A stretch of 64,000 nt of DNA, from the NCBI RefSeq assembly GCF_949628265.1, contig NC_088786.1, positions 30,277,681 to 30,341,680 of the forward strand, read 5' to 3'. This DNA comes from Cloeon dipterum. Its lineage: Eukaryota > Arthropoda > Insecta > Ephemeroptera > Baetidae. The notes beneath the pieces are model-generated. The model had not been told where the DNA came from. It saw only the letters and a program-made list of their open reading frames with translations, and made no database searches. Positions 12,701 through 27,300 of this stretch are shown here, piece by piece; the first letter of the stretch is position 1, and the number at the start of each line of letters is the position of its first letter. The position numbers were made by a program, and so were the translations under genes.

Positions 12701-13190
12701 TTATATTCTTTCTTAGTCCAAATTTATAAGGTTTTAAAATCCTATAATATCAATTAATATGTATTTCGCTTAGCGTGATAAACAATGTTTAAACTTCAAT
12801 TCCCCTTCTTTCGCTTTCGGTTCCTGCGGGATTTTGTAATAAAAAGCATCTTTTAGAGGAGAATATCCTTGTCGCAAGAGATGAACAATGCATGGGAAAG
12901 AATTTGGGTGTTACATGGATCAGGGCGAGAGATAAGAGATGTTTTCATCAATCACCAGGAATATTTTTTAAGCAACAAGCAACTACACAGCATATTACAT
13001 GTGAAATCTTTAAAGAATTTGGGATGTAAGAGGTGTTGAAACGCTATGCTCTCTCGCATGTCTGCTGCTAGTGCTGCTTCATGGCGCCAAAAATGCGTAT
13101 TGAATGTCAAAATTATTTGCAGGCGTCCGGGTCAGTTGAATGAAACACGATGATTTCAATAACGAGTGACTAACTCAACTACAACTGGTG
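6788..13190. other. No gene recognised; upstream of the Kelch gene
   Basis: Mostly AT-rich non-coding DNA. A CpG-rich stretch at about 7,050-7,450, some 300 bp upstream of the Kelch start codon, has overlapping open frames on both strands, none recognised; it could hold the Kelch promoter or an untranslated first exon. A short CAG run lies at about 8,296-8,312. Frames at 8.1-8.4, 8.8-9.1 and 12.3-12.7 kb are low-complexity or short and have no recognisable domain. Confidence 0.45.
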
Positions 13191-13194
13191 ACAC

Positions 13195-13690
13195 CATATG
13201 GAGCCTGGACAACCCGGATAGCCTCGACCAGCAACTCTAGCCGTCGCTCTAGATCGCTCACTGATTTGACACCGCCGTTCCGATTCCAAGATGTCCACAC
13301 ACCACTCTCTTTACTCCTTCTTCCGACGCTAGGACACCTGCTGACCTTTCACCTTTCGGGAGACTGAGCCTGGACAACCCGGACAGTCTCATATCGCTCG
13401 ACAGGCGCTTCCATTCACTCAGCTGACTCATCCCCGACCGCTTTCTCATCCATCAACAGCTGTCGGACGTCCTTCACACTCGAGCATTTTCAGACACTTC
13501 ACGTCTTACGACCTGTTGGGCAAGACCTTCCAACCAGACACGACCGCGCTTCTAGAGTACAACTACTCGACGCATGACAACAACCAAGTTCGACCTTTCG
13601 GACGACGCGGATGACGCTCCGACATCATCATCATCATCATCGAGTTTTTGACCCTGACTTCAGGTCACATCCTGTCTCAAAGGAGGGACT
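13195..13690. repeat. Compositionally distinct block with an 18 bp direct repeat
   Basis: GAGCCTGGACAACCCGGA occurs exactly at 13201-13218 and again at 13366-13383. The block is far richer in C and G than its AT-rich flanks, with many CGAC, CTCG and GACC words, and ends in a short ATC/CAT run at about 13,624-13,641. No long open frame or known protein motif is seen. It could be a decayed mobile-element piece or satellite fragment; its identity is unknown. Confidence 0.5.
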
Positions 13691-16600
13691 CTACAGATCT
13701 TATTTTTGCGCTGCGAAGGTTTGCAAGCATCCAGAATATTTTTATTACACGTGATGCCACACAAGAGCAGTTTTTACCGCCAGATTATATTAACCATTGT
13801 TTTTCTGATAAAATGTGATGATATTTCTCGACAGTATTTACCTGTACTCGCAACTGCAGTAATTACACAGTAAACATCTCGGAAATTCGTATACAAAAAT
13901 TATGTAAATTAAGCTGCTCGAAAGAGGAAATGGACCTGTTTCCAGACTTAACTCTGGCGCATATATGCATAATTAAGCACCGTCGCAGATACATAATTAA
14001 CAAGGAAAGATATAAAGCGCGTCTGTAACGCGCGTTTGGTTGCATAAATTCTCTTAATTTTTCTCTTCTCTTCTGCTGTGTTGTAATCTCTTGTGCTCAA
14101 TTGTTGCGCCTTGTAAAACCCCGTAAAAAAGATGTGCATCACGGCAATTAACGCCGACTCGGCGCGTTCAGCAGGCGTGCACATTTATAAAAGCCATAAA
14201 AAGAATAAAAAAGCAACACGGGGATGACAGGCTTTTTCGAAAATATAATTGTGTTTGAGAGAAGCCTGATTTTTTATTACTTAGAAGATTACACACCTCA
14301 CCGAAAGTCTGAATTTCAATCAAGACGTTGAAAATACGTCAATTTAAAGCAAAAACCGTAGCATATTTGCTCTTTAAAACATCTATATACATAGCCCATT
14401 TTCCACCGTTTTGCCAAACCCTGCTTTTTCAGTCAGTTTCCCAAATAAAGTAAAGCGAGTTTTTTTTGCTTGGCAGCCAATGACGTGCACAAAACTGATT
14501 GATTTCCACACTCTCCGCGGGGACCATGCGAGAGATAGCTATCTCGGTTGACCAACGCGCCATAAAAATGGCTTAGGAGCACAGCGCAGAGAGACGGTGC
14601 CAAGCGGCAGATCGAGGCAAATTGATCTGAAATGGGAGCCAGTGGCAGCTGGCACCGATCTTCAAAAGGCATCTTATTTTTTTATATGTGCATTAAAAGG
14701 AGTGTGTGCGCTGTGTGCTGTGTTGATGTTGGTCTCCTGCGACCGGGGGTCATCGTCCTACCCGTCCGCCTTGGAAATCATCAATATGCACATCGATGCG
14801 CGCATCTCTCCGATAAATAAACCAAGCAGCAGCTTTGCAGACGTTTCGCGAGAGGTGCACTCCACTCCAACAGAATGTCGCACACCTCGGCTCTCGGCTG
14901 ACCTCGATAAGAGTAGAGAAGAGGGCAATCTCAATTCGCCGAGGCATTTTTCTCGCTCGTGGGTGGGTCGCCGCCGCCGCTGCCGCTGCCGCGCGCTGCG
15001 TGTCGCGTGTAATTAACTCACGCCTCGCACCGACGACTGATTCAGAGCCACCGCGATGACTAATGGAATACTAATTGATATTTCATAAACGCCAGCACTC
15101 GAGCAAATTTCAGGAATTGATGTCATCATAGGTTGAGATTTGTATCCAGGAAAATTTATTTCTGATCAAAATTTTTAATTTCCATTTAATTGACATCACG
15201 GCTACTTACAAGGGTACTCTTAGGATGCTTCGTTTTAGTTAGTGGTGAAATAAATGAATTATAGAATTTTTAAACGATGCATTAACAAAGACCTTCGATG
15301 ACAATTTTTAATGTGACGGCTTACAAGAAGCAAAAATGTCAGTTGGCATTTACGGTGCTATGTTTGAGTTGGTTTGAAAATGTTTTTCGGCTATAAATAT
15401 TATTCATCCAATCGCAATGTCTTTTTCTTGGAATTTTCCTTAAAAAGACCGAAATGAATAGTATTGGCTTCGGTCTTAAGATGAGGAAAACATACAGATT
15501 TCCCACTCTGCACCATAATTCAAAAATTAACATTAAATCGTGTGATGATTTTGTTAGCCCGAGAAGACTCTATTTAACGAAATGAACATCGATCTAAAAT
15601 GTGTAAATTTTTAATGTCCAGGGAAGGTTCATAGGTTGTAAATTTAGGATGGTAAACAAGGTTCCATTTTCCCCTTTGTTAAAGATGGTAGTAGAATTTT
15701 TCTCGTTGGGTAAAGTTGAGGTTTTTGTTACTGCCTCGACGTGCTTCAGCTCCAACTGGTACCTGCGGTACCTTGCAATAAATCATGAGGTCCCAAAACG
15801 TATAGGCTAGGAATTCTATACCTGAAGTTAGAACCCACTCCCCAGCTATAGCAGGTAAAAAATGTGTAATACTGTCTCGACTTTAAACCAATGAGGACAA
15901 TTTCAACTATTTTGACGTCATCAAAAATGTCTTCCTCGAGTGAAAATATCAAATTATTTTATTTAATTTATTTCAAATTGATTCTAACAGCCATAACAAA
16001 ATCAAAGAGTCTCTCCAACCCGAATTCAATCTGCAAAACCAAAGTACGTTCCCCGACTTGAGGATCACAAGTCTTTTCTTTTTTGTATGTTAAATGCTTC
16101 TAAAAAAAATGTCATGGAAATGCTTGCAATGCGCACTGCTTGACTTTCGTGCCATGTCCAAAAGATTTAAAAAAGTATTTTATGGTGGGAGGAAAGAAAC
16201 AGTTTATTTTTGCATGCACCATTGTCGCTGCAAATGACGGACAATTGCGAGGAAACCGTGAGAAATTACGGCAGCGAGCTGCAAAAACAAATTATTTTCT
16301 CTGCTCCTTTTATTATATGTGACCATCATTATTGTAGCAGGGCAAAAAGTTATGTAAAATATGCCAAAAGAGAGTTTTTTTTCTCATCACCAGTAGCACC
16401 AGCACCGGCCGCAATCCAATTTCGAGAAGAAAACTCACATAAAGTTATCCACGTGTGATTTACGACAGTGTTTCGCTGCTCGCAAAAATCTGCGAGGAAA
16501 CTTTAAATCACGCTTGCCTTTATTGGCAAGTGCTGGCACTTTTGGTGCTTGAGATGAATTTAAAGCAGTTTAAATATAACAGAGCAGCGGCTCGTCGCGA

Positions 16601-19600
16601 GTGTGCATGTGTTTTACAATTGGCAGAAACTCTTATAACTTGCATAAATTTGGCAGAGCTGGTTTTTTAATTGAATATAAATATCGCGTGCCGCAGAGCT
16701 TGCAGGCAGAGACCCACATATATCTCAAAGTTTTGGCAAACACAGTAATTGGTCTCAGGAATGCTGTCTCTTTGGCTCGACTGATTAAATAATGCCGTTT
16801 TGTGTGTCAATGAAACCCAACCGAATTCAGAGCTGTTTAAATTTCATCGTACTGAAAATTCTGACTGATGTACACAATTTAATTCGCTTTGTGATAGGTT
16901 TATTTTAATTTTTAAGTCGCCTGGAACATGAAAAAGATTAACAAACATGATTTTTGTAATTGTGAAGGTAATTATAATGCTGTAAATAATCTGGTAGAAG
17001 AAATTAGTTTAAAAGTGCAGCTGAACAATGAAAAATTCTATAATAGAGACCTCCTTTATTAAGTTATGCGATGCCATTCTTTTTCGTTGAGGTCATCAAA
17101 CGAAGCAGCACAAAACAAAGAGCAATTGTTTATCACTTTGATTATTGTAACGGAAGCACATAATAAAAAGCACCCTTTAGGATGTGCGAGCATTTCAAAT
17201 ATCTAATATGCACTGTTTCAGAAACAGGAATCAAAGCGCTCACGTGGATTTATTTATCTCATACCAAGCTGATTTCACTTCAATGTGAAACCGGAGCGAA
17301 ATTTGGGGGTAGCAGTGCCTACAAGTTACCTTTTTGTCTCTTGTACAGGCTCTTATTTGACAGCGTTCTTTTGATGCTGTTTATGGGGCGCACAATGGCC
17401 CGTTGGCAACTAAATAGGAGAGCAAATTTCATTTTAGGATAAATCAACCGGCTTTACAAAAGAAACAAAGAGGATTAAAAAAATGTCTCTAGTTTTTATG
17501 GTAAGATAACAAAATCTTTGTCCTAAAAATTGCTTTTGTGCAATTCAATAGGGCATGGGTCGAATAAATTCTACATAGCTTACATCAAGTAAAGATTTTT
17601 TTTATAAAAAAAAAACTGGGGCTCTGTATCGTTTTGCCTATAGACTGGAACATCTCAAGGAGAATAGATATATATTACTCAACATGTTAAGGTCTTGAAC
17701 GGCTTTCTTGGAAATAGAGGGATGAACGTAGAGGGACCATATTTGTCCTATATATAGGGTTTATGATGTCAACGAAAAATTTAAGCAATCTTGTTGTAGA
17801 AAAAAGCAACCAGAGCTAAAGAAACTTAGAGAAGAAATATTAAATCATTGTTCGGGCTATCTTGCCCATCTTACAGATTCCTTACAGCTTAAGCAAGAAT
17901 GCGCCGCGCGTATAGAATCGCTTATATGGCAGGGTATTCGGCAGATTTGCCTAATATTTTGGTATAGAATTGATCAATATCTTGAGGCTTCAATGTATAT
18001 AGTATAGATTCTTATCTCCACTCCCTCGGATGTATACGGAGAGTGGTGTTTCAATTCGAAACTTTTACTTTACTGGAAAAACGCCCCAAAAAACAAATTT
18101 GGTATGATATGTGTTTGAAAAATCCCAAATTTATTGACAGTTGATAAGGTAATTATGCGTAATTTTTGTTATCATCTTGTCACTAGAGATTAATAAAGTT
18201 TTTGACAATGTTCGACGGATTTAAATGAGGCTATAAGACTTAAAATTGCGTGATTCGTGCTAAGAGTAATTAGAAGCACAGAAAAATGGTTTAAGGTTCA
18301 AAATCACAACGTTTCTTTTGTTTCCTTAATAAAGGCCATTGCGGTCGTTTTGGTAATTCCTCTGAAGCATACTTTTAGCTTTTTCCTAAATTAATCATGT
18401 TACGAGGATTTATTTTAAGCAAGCAGCACTAATTAAATTATACGTTTTGCTCCTATAAATGGTTTAAATGGTCTTAAAATAACTCTGTTGATCTAACTAC
18501 ACGCACGATTATTTGAGAGAATAAAGCAGAGATATTCTTCTAAACTGCGTTTGAATATGTTCCTCGGATTTTACAGGACCACCATTACAAAAATATCAAA
18601 CCCCCATTATGAGAGAGGCTCCAAGTGGCTTAAATTAATGTGGTGTTCAACTCTATTTGCTCCTTGTATTTTTATTTCAAACAGCGTTTATAATATGTGT
18701 TTGTCAAGTGTCGGTGCGGACTGTGGAGCGCAGCACTTACGAACAATACATCCCATTGACCAAAGGTGGTCAGGAAGAGAGAGCAGAAATGCGGTTGCAG
18801 AGACAACAGTAATTCGCCAGCAGCGTGTGCGAACTTAAAATGGAGATGAATGCCCCGCGGTCGCCGGTCGCACAAAGAATACAGATCGATGTTCTCCCAC
18901 GCACCTTGCTGTGGCCAGCACCATTAGTAATTCGGAGGATGGACAGGTCAGCGACCCGAGGACAAAACAAAGAGGACAAACGCGCGTCGCGCACAATTTC
19001 GGATGGTGATCATGTGACAAACGGAATTGTAATGAGCCGAGCGAGAGAAAGAGAGAGAAGATGATTGTTTTTGTGACCGCGCAGCAAGAGACAAAGCGCC
19101 CAAAGGCCACTGACTCGAAGCCAGCCTCATAAGGCAATCATGATGGCTGCGCTGACACTTTTTTATTATATTCGTGCATGCATAACAAAAGCTACACGCG
19201 CGCCGCGTCGCTGTATTGCGAAAGATATCCTGCAGATCTGAAAAAGGAAACGAAAGGCGGAATCGGCTAAAAACGGAAATGTCATCTTCGATCACTGCGT
19301 GGTAAAATAAATTTAAGGATTTATACAGGAAAACTAATTACTTATTATTAAACGTAATATTTAAACTGCGCTCAAATATTTGAAGCACGCAAATCTATGT
19401 TTTGTAGAAATTGTTTTTAATGAACCTAATATTTATATTTTTCCCCTGTATTATATTTTTTCATTGGTCAATATAGATAGTGCAAATGTCTTAAATTCTG
19501 TTAATTACTTAATAAATTATGCAAATTATGGGATAAGATATATTATATTCATAAAATAATATATTTTCTAAATAATGAATTACTAAAACACTTTTAAAAT

Positions 19601-22600
19601 AATTGTGATAATCAAATCAATGAAAACATTTACTCGACTGTATTTGATGTTTACTTACGTTATTTAATTTATTATTGAGTAAATTCAGTTTGTTTATGAT
19701 CACGCATGTCATGTACAATAATTACATTAAATGAAAGTGGACAACCGGAAATAATAAACGAGTACCTATGAGTGGATTTCTTTATATTTTGGAATTTTAT
19801 ATATGTGATTCAAATTTTTAAATCAAGTTTATTATATTTAAAATATTTTGATGATTTTTTTGGAATTGAACGAACGCACCAATATGATACAAAACTGGCT
19901 AAACTTAATTCTTTAACAGAGCAAACGATGAACATTAAATATTTGGTTCCAACTTATTGTAATTATGCACTCCAAGACTGTGGTAGAAGTGTGGAACCAG
20001 CTACCTCGTGATTTATAACAACTCTCAGAGATCAAAATGTTGGAAAAATGTAATCTTAAAATATGACTTTGGATTTTTCTGTTTTCATTTTTTTTGTAAC
20101 GTGATTTAGTTGTGATTTGTAGCTGAATGAGCACCAGCCGACAATTCATCAGTAATTGTTAGGAATTGCAACATGTTAAAAATATATTTATTTTCTTAAA
20201 AGTGAGATGAATCATGCGATTATCATTATAGAGCGGCCATAGCTTGTCTTTTAAATATTGTTAAAACCTATTCACTCGGGGCTTATTTTTTAAGAAACTT
20301 GCATGGCGATCTAAATATTTTAACATTAGACAAGTATCTTCAAGGAATATAAGTTCCTCAAATACATAGAATTGCTTAAAACCTTTTTAATTCGGTCTTT
20401 ATGACAAAATATTTGTAGCACAAATTTTGATTTTAGTGCATATTTGGTATTTTTCTAACAAAGTGATAAAATTTACTTCGCAGCAGGTGTAGTTGAAAAC
20501 GTGATGAGAATACGATCTTTGCTCTGTTTTTCGTATATCGAGAAGGGTATCTCATCGATGGAAAATTCAGAGTGGCCTGCAGTAAACAGAGAGAGATGTT
20601 TTGTGACTTTTTTGTTCACTTGCCAAAAGTTCCACTTGTTTGCTAGCTATTGATAAGGAAGCGACCGAGCGCTACTCTAGCCGCGTCTGATTACACATTC
20701 CGACGCATGCATCTCGCGAACCGTTATAGCTGATTCTTACGCACGCCATTGATCACGCACCGCTTTCTGAGGCGGAGAGAGCTGCGGCAGGGTTCTTGCT
20801 ACTCTGCCGTGTCACAGATTTGCCGGGGGTCAGCCTAAATACTAGAAACGTCACTCAATCGGAGACCGCCCGCCGAACTTAAGTGTTTGTGGCCACAGGA
20901 AATGACTCTTCGAGCAGTTAAAATCGTGATAATTTTTTTTAGTTAAGAGCGCAAGTTAATCTGAAGATACGGTGCTTAGATTGAAATTTTAAAATTAACC
21001 ATGACGTAAGAACAAATTGCTTTTTATCGTGGAGAAAAACATGTTTTTAAAGGATCACAGAATTGAGACATTGAGAGAGATCGATCGCAATGCAGCCCAG
21101 CCCAAAAACCTGCCGCACTTTAGATTTCTTGTCGAGGAATTTGATTTATCAGTGACATCCAATCAAGATTCACAAGGACTTTGATGAAAAAACACCAACT
21201 GCCAATTTGTTTCAATTAGTTTTACTCATCAAGATTCGGCAAATAGTGGGGCAGTCGAGTCATGTATATTTGTATCCATTATTTGGAATTTTAAAACAAG
21301 TTTTCAAAGAAATCATCCAAGGTGGCAGTCTGATTAAAATTTTAAAAAGAAAATAAGTTTGAAAAATTTATTTAGCTGAATTTCAAGCTAACGATCTTGG
21401 GTATGGCATACTGTACTAAAAAACGTTTCCTGGTGGAACGAAACGGCTGTTTTTCCGTACCATTTATAACTATAAATTCACAGAATTGAAAAAAACAGAT
21501 GGAAAAAATTCTATTTCCATAACAAGGAACCAGACACTTTTCTCTTTCACAAAAATCCGGTCGAATCATGAGTCATGACGGTTTTCTGCGGTGAAGTTCT
21601 GAGAATCGCAGCCCCTTTCGCTTGATTTATACTTCAAGCGTGCATTGATCTCTTCACAGCAATAAATTTAATTTGATGTTGGTTGCGGCGGCGGCGGCGG
21701 ACTGAAAAAAGGCGGAGGAAAGGGTGGCGCGAGAGGGTAAACAGGATGAGAGAATGGCGGCTTTGTGCTGCTGCGAGGGTAGATGGATGCATGATATTCG
21801 TGCCTGGTACACAGTCGCACCTTTCAGCTCCAGCCCCATTTATCATTTTGCGAAAGCGTCCGCAGCGGTCGGACACACAGAGCGAAAGTAGACAAAGCAA
21901 CAAAGACAACCGCGCTCGAGCAGAGAGTTCCGCGCGCAGAAGGATGTTTTTCCCGGCACACCTGCATGCTAATCGACTAATGCACGCCAGATCGAGCAAG
22001 TGAATTTTAATTAATTGCTCATCCTTCGCTAATATGCACCTGCTCAACGAGTTGAAAAAATATTGCCAACAAAAGATACTGGCTTCAATTGAGGAAATAT
22101 CTGCAACTTGAAAGAGGAAATTTCACTCCCGAAACAGAATTCATGCATCTGCTCTTATTGCGATCTATATATAGTAACACAAATTTTGTGTAAAAAGTAA
22201 AAACAACTAATTATTTGTCAGTGGATTGTCCTCAAACAGTTTACCAGGAAAGGTGGAATGCTGCTGTTGATCTCATTTTTTGTTTAATAAAAACCATGAG
22301 GTCTTTTTATAATTAATAAAATATCCAAAAATTCTTTTAATCACTTTCTCTGACAATTAAACGAGTTATATCTTGTTAGAATATTGAAATAATTTTATCG
22401 AGAGGTTGACAAGCCCGTTGGCTCGCATTGTTAAGGTATTTCCTATATAGGAGTGTCTTGGCAATGGGAGATAATTACACATTTAAGGGATCAATTTAGA
22501 TTCAAAGTAATTTTACTGTTGGTCAGCAGTGCAACCACACACCCCCACATCCAAAACAACTTAAACAGGAGGAAAATCAGTTTACATGAGTTAAAAGTAT

Positions 22601-22635
22601 TCTGCAATTAATATCTGGCTAACTTCTAATCTATC
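13691..22635. other. No gene recognised
   Basis: Alternating AT-rich DNA and short CpG-richer islands (about 14.5-15.06, 18.7-19.3, 20.6-20.9 and 21.65-22.0 kb), several with CGG/CCG or GCC runs (14,969-14,995; 21,686-21,702). Open frames there overlap on both strands and match nothing I recognise. The islands may be enhancers, distal promoters or untranslated exons; the sequence alone does not decide. Confidence 0.4.
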
Positions 22636-22935
22636 AGTGGATGCCCTCTGTCAGAGATGCGGTAAAAGGCGGGTTAATTAAACGACTTGAAATGCTAAAA
22701 TAGCTCAACGGGCTGAAAGTGGCGCACCAGCCCTGACTCGCCGCTTGCTGGTTTTCGCACCTTTCCAGCGGCTTTAGGGACAAATGTCTAGCGTTTCGAT
22801 GAAAGACTTTTGTGCGAAGTGTCGAAAATATGACCACATGAGGCCCGAGCTCCTCTGCGGCAACTCGGGCCCCATGTTATCCGCTTGGCAGTGTTATTGG
22901 GACACAGTGAGCTCATAGCCCACGGGAAGTGCTGA
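22636..22935 (-). repeat. Dispersed repeat, copy B (inverted relative to copy A)
   Basis: The reverse complement aligns with 3944-4302. Exact shared blocks: CTTGCTGGTTTTCGCACC at 22744-22761 (copy A 4200-4217 inverted) and CTTTAGGGACAAATGTC at 22772-22788 (copy A 4106-4122 inverted). It lacks the 67 bp present in copy A and is otherwise similar end to end with scattered substitutions, so the two are diverged members of one family. It lies in intergenic DNA about 1.4 kb upstream of the CUB-serine protease gene. Confidence 0.8.
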
Positions 22936-24308
22936 CGTTATCCTCTATGATTCCTATTGGTGTCATATGATATGATAATGCTACTCAGAAAGATGAAATA
23001 AAATAAATATTTCATTCTTTCCAATCATGAAATAAAATAGATAGTGACCATCTCCACTATATGAAGTTTAAGGCACCTGCGATTTAGTTAACGGTAATAA
23101 TTTTAAAAAATCTCAAAGAACGCTGGAACAAAAATTGGCCTCAGGCTTAAACCCTTTGAGTCGTTTACCAATATTTCACTTCACTAAAAAATTTGTAACT
23201 CGACCCAGCCACCAGCTACCGGTGGGAATTCTCAGCCGCCGCGATTAAATGTTGCGGCTCAGGCGATTCATGCCTCTTTCGAGCCACTTTTCATAACAAC
23301 TCGGAGCCGTCGATCCTTCCTACACTTGCCGAACGTGGCGCTTCAGTGCAGTAAAAGCACTTTGTATTGTATGATAAAATATAATCATTTAAATTCTTAC
23401 AATTTTTTACCTGGTTGATTATTATATTAAATTTGTAAAAATAGTAAGAAAACAGAAAAATGATCCAGAATTATGTTTTGGTAAAAATTAAGTACAGCAA
23501 TCAGTAAAAAATAAAAATCTTTAGTTGTCTACTTCATACTGCCCCGATTTTTTTTATCTTAATCCTAAATTTCTGATCAGGTAAGATGTTTTTAACTAAA
23601 TTTAAGTATTGTATTCAAATAAATTATAAATTACAGCAATTTTCATATTTTTTTTTCAAATAGTCCGCATTCATCTGACGAAACATCATACATATATAAT
23701 TAATCTTACTTGAATGTCAAACGTTAATAGAGCCGTGACAAGAAGAGTTGTATGAACTTTTCCTGCAGTAATAAAGAGACCGATTCGTTCATCGATCCCA
23801 GCAAGTCTCCGATTTTGGCACGAGGCTCCAATTGCGAGCGTACCCTTGAAGGAGCAGCAGTTTATATAATTTCCAGGCAATCCACGCAATTGGTATTGGC
23901 ACCTCAAAGCAGAGCAGCCGAATTGTATATTCGCTCAGGGAAACAGCCAACTAACGCGCAAGAGCCGACAGCGATTTGGCGAGAATTTGCGAGTTACCGG
24001 CTAATTTATTGTGCCCCGTGTCGCGATTTGGGCAGATCAAAGTAGCGATCGCTTCCATCCCACGTCGCATAACGGCCACTTTAACGGAGGTCAATGCGGC
24101 CGCGGCTTGTCGGCGACCGACAGTCAGATTAACTTCGTGCAAATAAGCATCCACAAAGGTGGTAAATACGTTGCAGTCGTGCTCTCCGGCTTTTCATACG
24201 CTCTCGTCGTGTACGCATCAAAAGGTATCGCGCAGTGCCCGACGGACAAGAGAGTGGCGAGCATCCTTTTCTCCGTTTGGCTCCAGCAGCTCATCACTTG
24301 GCATCGAG
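22936..24308. other. Upstream flank of the CUB-serine protease gene
   Basis: A short imperfect tandem repeat with an ATGAAATAAAATA core occurs at about 22,993 and 23,027. A GC-richer stretch is at 23,200-23,345. From about 23,800 to 24,308 the base composition becomes balanced and CpG-containing, fitting the promoter and 5' UTR of the protease; a TTATATAA at about 23,862 is too far from the start codon to be claimed as the TATA box. Confidence 0.4.
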
Positions 24309-27300
24309 ATGCGACTGCTGGCGGTGAGCGCGTTGCTGCTGCTGCTGCCGTGCCTTTTGCCTCTTTATGTTTCGGGTGAGCGAATTTTTTATTTCCATAT
24401 ATTATTTTCTTGTTTTGTAATAACTTTAATTCTGTTTTTAGTGGTAGATTATGATAATTCTGTATTTCAAGGGAACAAACGTGGACTGGTGTCATTTCAT
24501 TGATTTTATTTTTTAAAACTAAGAAAATTTACGAAAATGATCAATTATATTGGAATTTTAAATTCGAATTAATAAAAAAACCCAATGACTCAAGATAAAA
24601 CAAATTCAATTCAATTCGTTATATTTCTCCAAACAAGTCATAACATTTTACAAACATTTAAAGTCAGGATAATCACATTAGGAGAAATAAGGCATTTGTA
24701 GAGTTAGCGAACAACCCGCTGAAACTCGTGAATAAAATAGCAGCAAAATTTACCACTATACTTTAAACACTCGCCCACACTATACAGCCTATGCTACAAA
24801 ATACAATTTAATATCTATTTTTGTATTTTAAAAGGAGGGCTTTAAAGAAATCATCCCAGATTTTACGTGTTGCAATAAAAAATGTCTAATAATTTTTGTC
24901 ATCAAAACCTTTTCTATGTGACATATCTTACTATCCTTCTTTTGTTTGTCTTTCTCATAATTTACCTTTAGTATTTTTTTATAAATTAGAAACATCATCA
25001 TGGATAATAAAATGTTATATCTTTCTCTTGAGAAATTATTTTGCAGTTTGCTGGTCGAGGGTCGAGATATACTTAAAATTTTTCGCACCCGTTACTCTGT
25101 TGTTTGAAGCAAAATTCGTGACGTAAATCAATATTCAGATAGCCATTTAAGTGGCTTTAATAGCATCTTCACACTCTTCGTGTAGCAGGCGCAGGTATAA
25201 TAACAGTCGTCGACTAGTAAAGAGGAGTGTAATAAGTGACTGCGAGCGATTTATGAGATACAATTAGGGCTTTCATACAAGCAACCATATTTACTGCTAC
25301 TCACGCTATCTGCGCTAATAAGCGTATAAAATTGATATCTGAATCAGTTTATTTATTTCCCACGTGCCTCCAAGGCAATGATCTGAATATATTAAATCGG
25401 AAAACGAGTAAAAAGAATTAACTCTGCGTTGTGGTTATGTCGCTGCACGAAAATAGATGGAATTAGAGCCTGATGGATATTTACTTTAATATCATGACTA
25501 TATTATTTGATAAGAAACCACAGCATGCACTCAGTGCAAATGCACTTTCCGTTTATTCCTCAAGAAGCGCCGAGTGATCTTGACACGGTTTCATAATCGG
25601 GCCACGTGCTGGGTATTTTGGTTTTTAACTTCAACGGAAAATGCGTGGAAACCCTACTAGTCATCGCTTCGCAAGCGATAAAAGTGAAGACGCCCGGCTT
25701 TTGATCTAACATTCGACTTCCTCTGGCTGCAGGCACCGGCTGGGCCGACTACCCGCGAGCGCACATGAGGATGGAACCGTTCAAAAGCAACGACACGGGT
25801 CGGATCCTGACCAGCCTACTGGTGCTGCTCGGCGCGAAAAGCAACACGACGGTCACCTCGGACGACGACAGGACACAGGTCAGCAACCGCATCACGCCAG
25901 GATGCGACTTCTACCAAAACGTCGAGCCGTCGGACAAATTTTACATCTACTCGCCCAACTATCCAAACACGTTTGCGCCCCACGTCGCATGCAGATGGTA
26001 AATACACTTACTTTTGTCCCTCCTCAGATTGCAAAGTGTCTCTTTCGTCCAGGTACGCAGTCGCTCCCGTCGGTTGGAGGCACGAACTGGAATGCAGAGA
26101 AATCCAACTGGACGACGGGGAACCTGGCGACAATACCTGTGAGGGTGGAGACGTCCTCTGGGTCTCCCTTTCTGGAGATTCGAGGCTTCGGGATGCTCAC
26201 GGGTAATAATTTCACCTTTAAGGATACGGACGTTGAAAAATTGTAAATGTTCAAAGCATTAATAAGACAATATTGTTTGGAGGTACCGTGCTGAGACTCA
26301 AACCAGAACTGTAATAGAGTATTCAAAAATGGGTAAAGAGAAAAGACTATCCATCAATATTTAAAATTTTTTACCATGGATGATTTACTTAATTGATAGA
26401 TGCCAATGAAGGCATGAGGATGTCAAAATTGTTTAGTTGAAAAAAATGCGTCTTTCTAGGTGTATATCAAACCTTTTATTTTCTATAGAAATACGGAAAA
26501 ATTAACAGCTTGATATACACCAAAACTGCAATTAACTTCAACTGAAAAATGAAATATTATTTGCTAATGTACCTATTTTTTACAATTCATTAGACATACA
26601 AAACTATTCATTATTAGTTTTTCAAATATTATTCTCATTTGGCAAATAAAAGCAGGCAGAAACTGAAAAGCGGAAAAACAAAAATTATTATTCATGCGGT
26701 GGCCGGTTTCATTAATTCAATTTTTGTTATCTAATTTTGAGATTTTTTGTTGATTAGGAAAATAGATTTTCATCATTAGGTCTGTAGAAATTAGGAAAAT
26801 TTGGACTCGTTTTGATTACAGCTACTGTGGTGTCGGCAGTTTCTTGACCCTGAGCCATTCGAATCTGCTGAATATAGTGTTTCAAGCTGGCGCCAGGTAC
26901 AATCCTGGCAGCAGGTTTTTCTGCGAGCTCAAGATTCGTCCAGCCAACGAACTGACAACGGTCGCTCCCCCAGTGGTAACCAGCAGACCCCAACCTTCAT
27001 GCTCTTGTGGTCGTAGATCAGCGGTAATTTTACATTTCAATCCCTCACGATTTTAATCAGTTAATAATCGCAAAATTTCGAATTTCTAGGAGGTTGACGA
27101 TTTTGATACAGTTAGAAATTTGTTTAAGCACTGCCTTTTGAATGTGGCCATTTACTCATTTGACATTTCAGAACCGAATCGTAGGTGGAACGGAAACTGG
27201 TATAAACGAATTCCCCATGATGGCGGGGTTGGTGGATTTGGAGTCCTCCCAAGTGATTTGTGGAGCGACGATTATTTCGCCAAGAAGAGCCATCACAGCA

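Noticed and set aside
14597..15016. 139-codon plus-strand open frame
   Set aside because: No recognisable domain and overlapping frames on both strands in a CCG-rich segment; likely chance.
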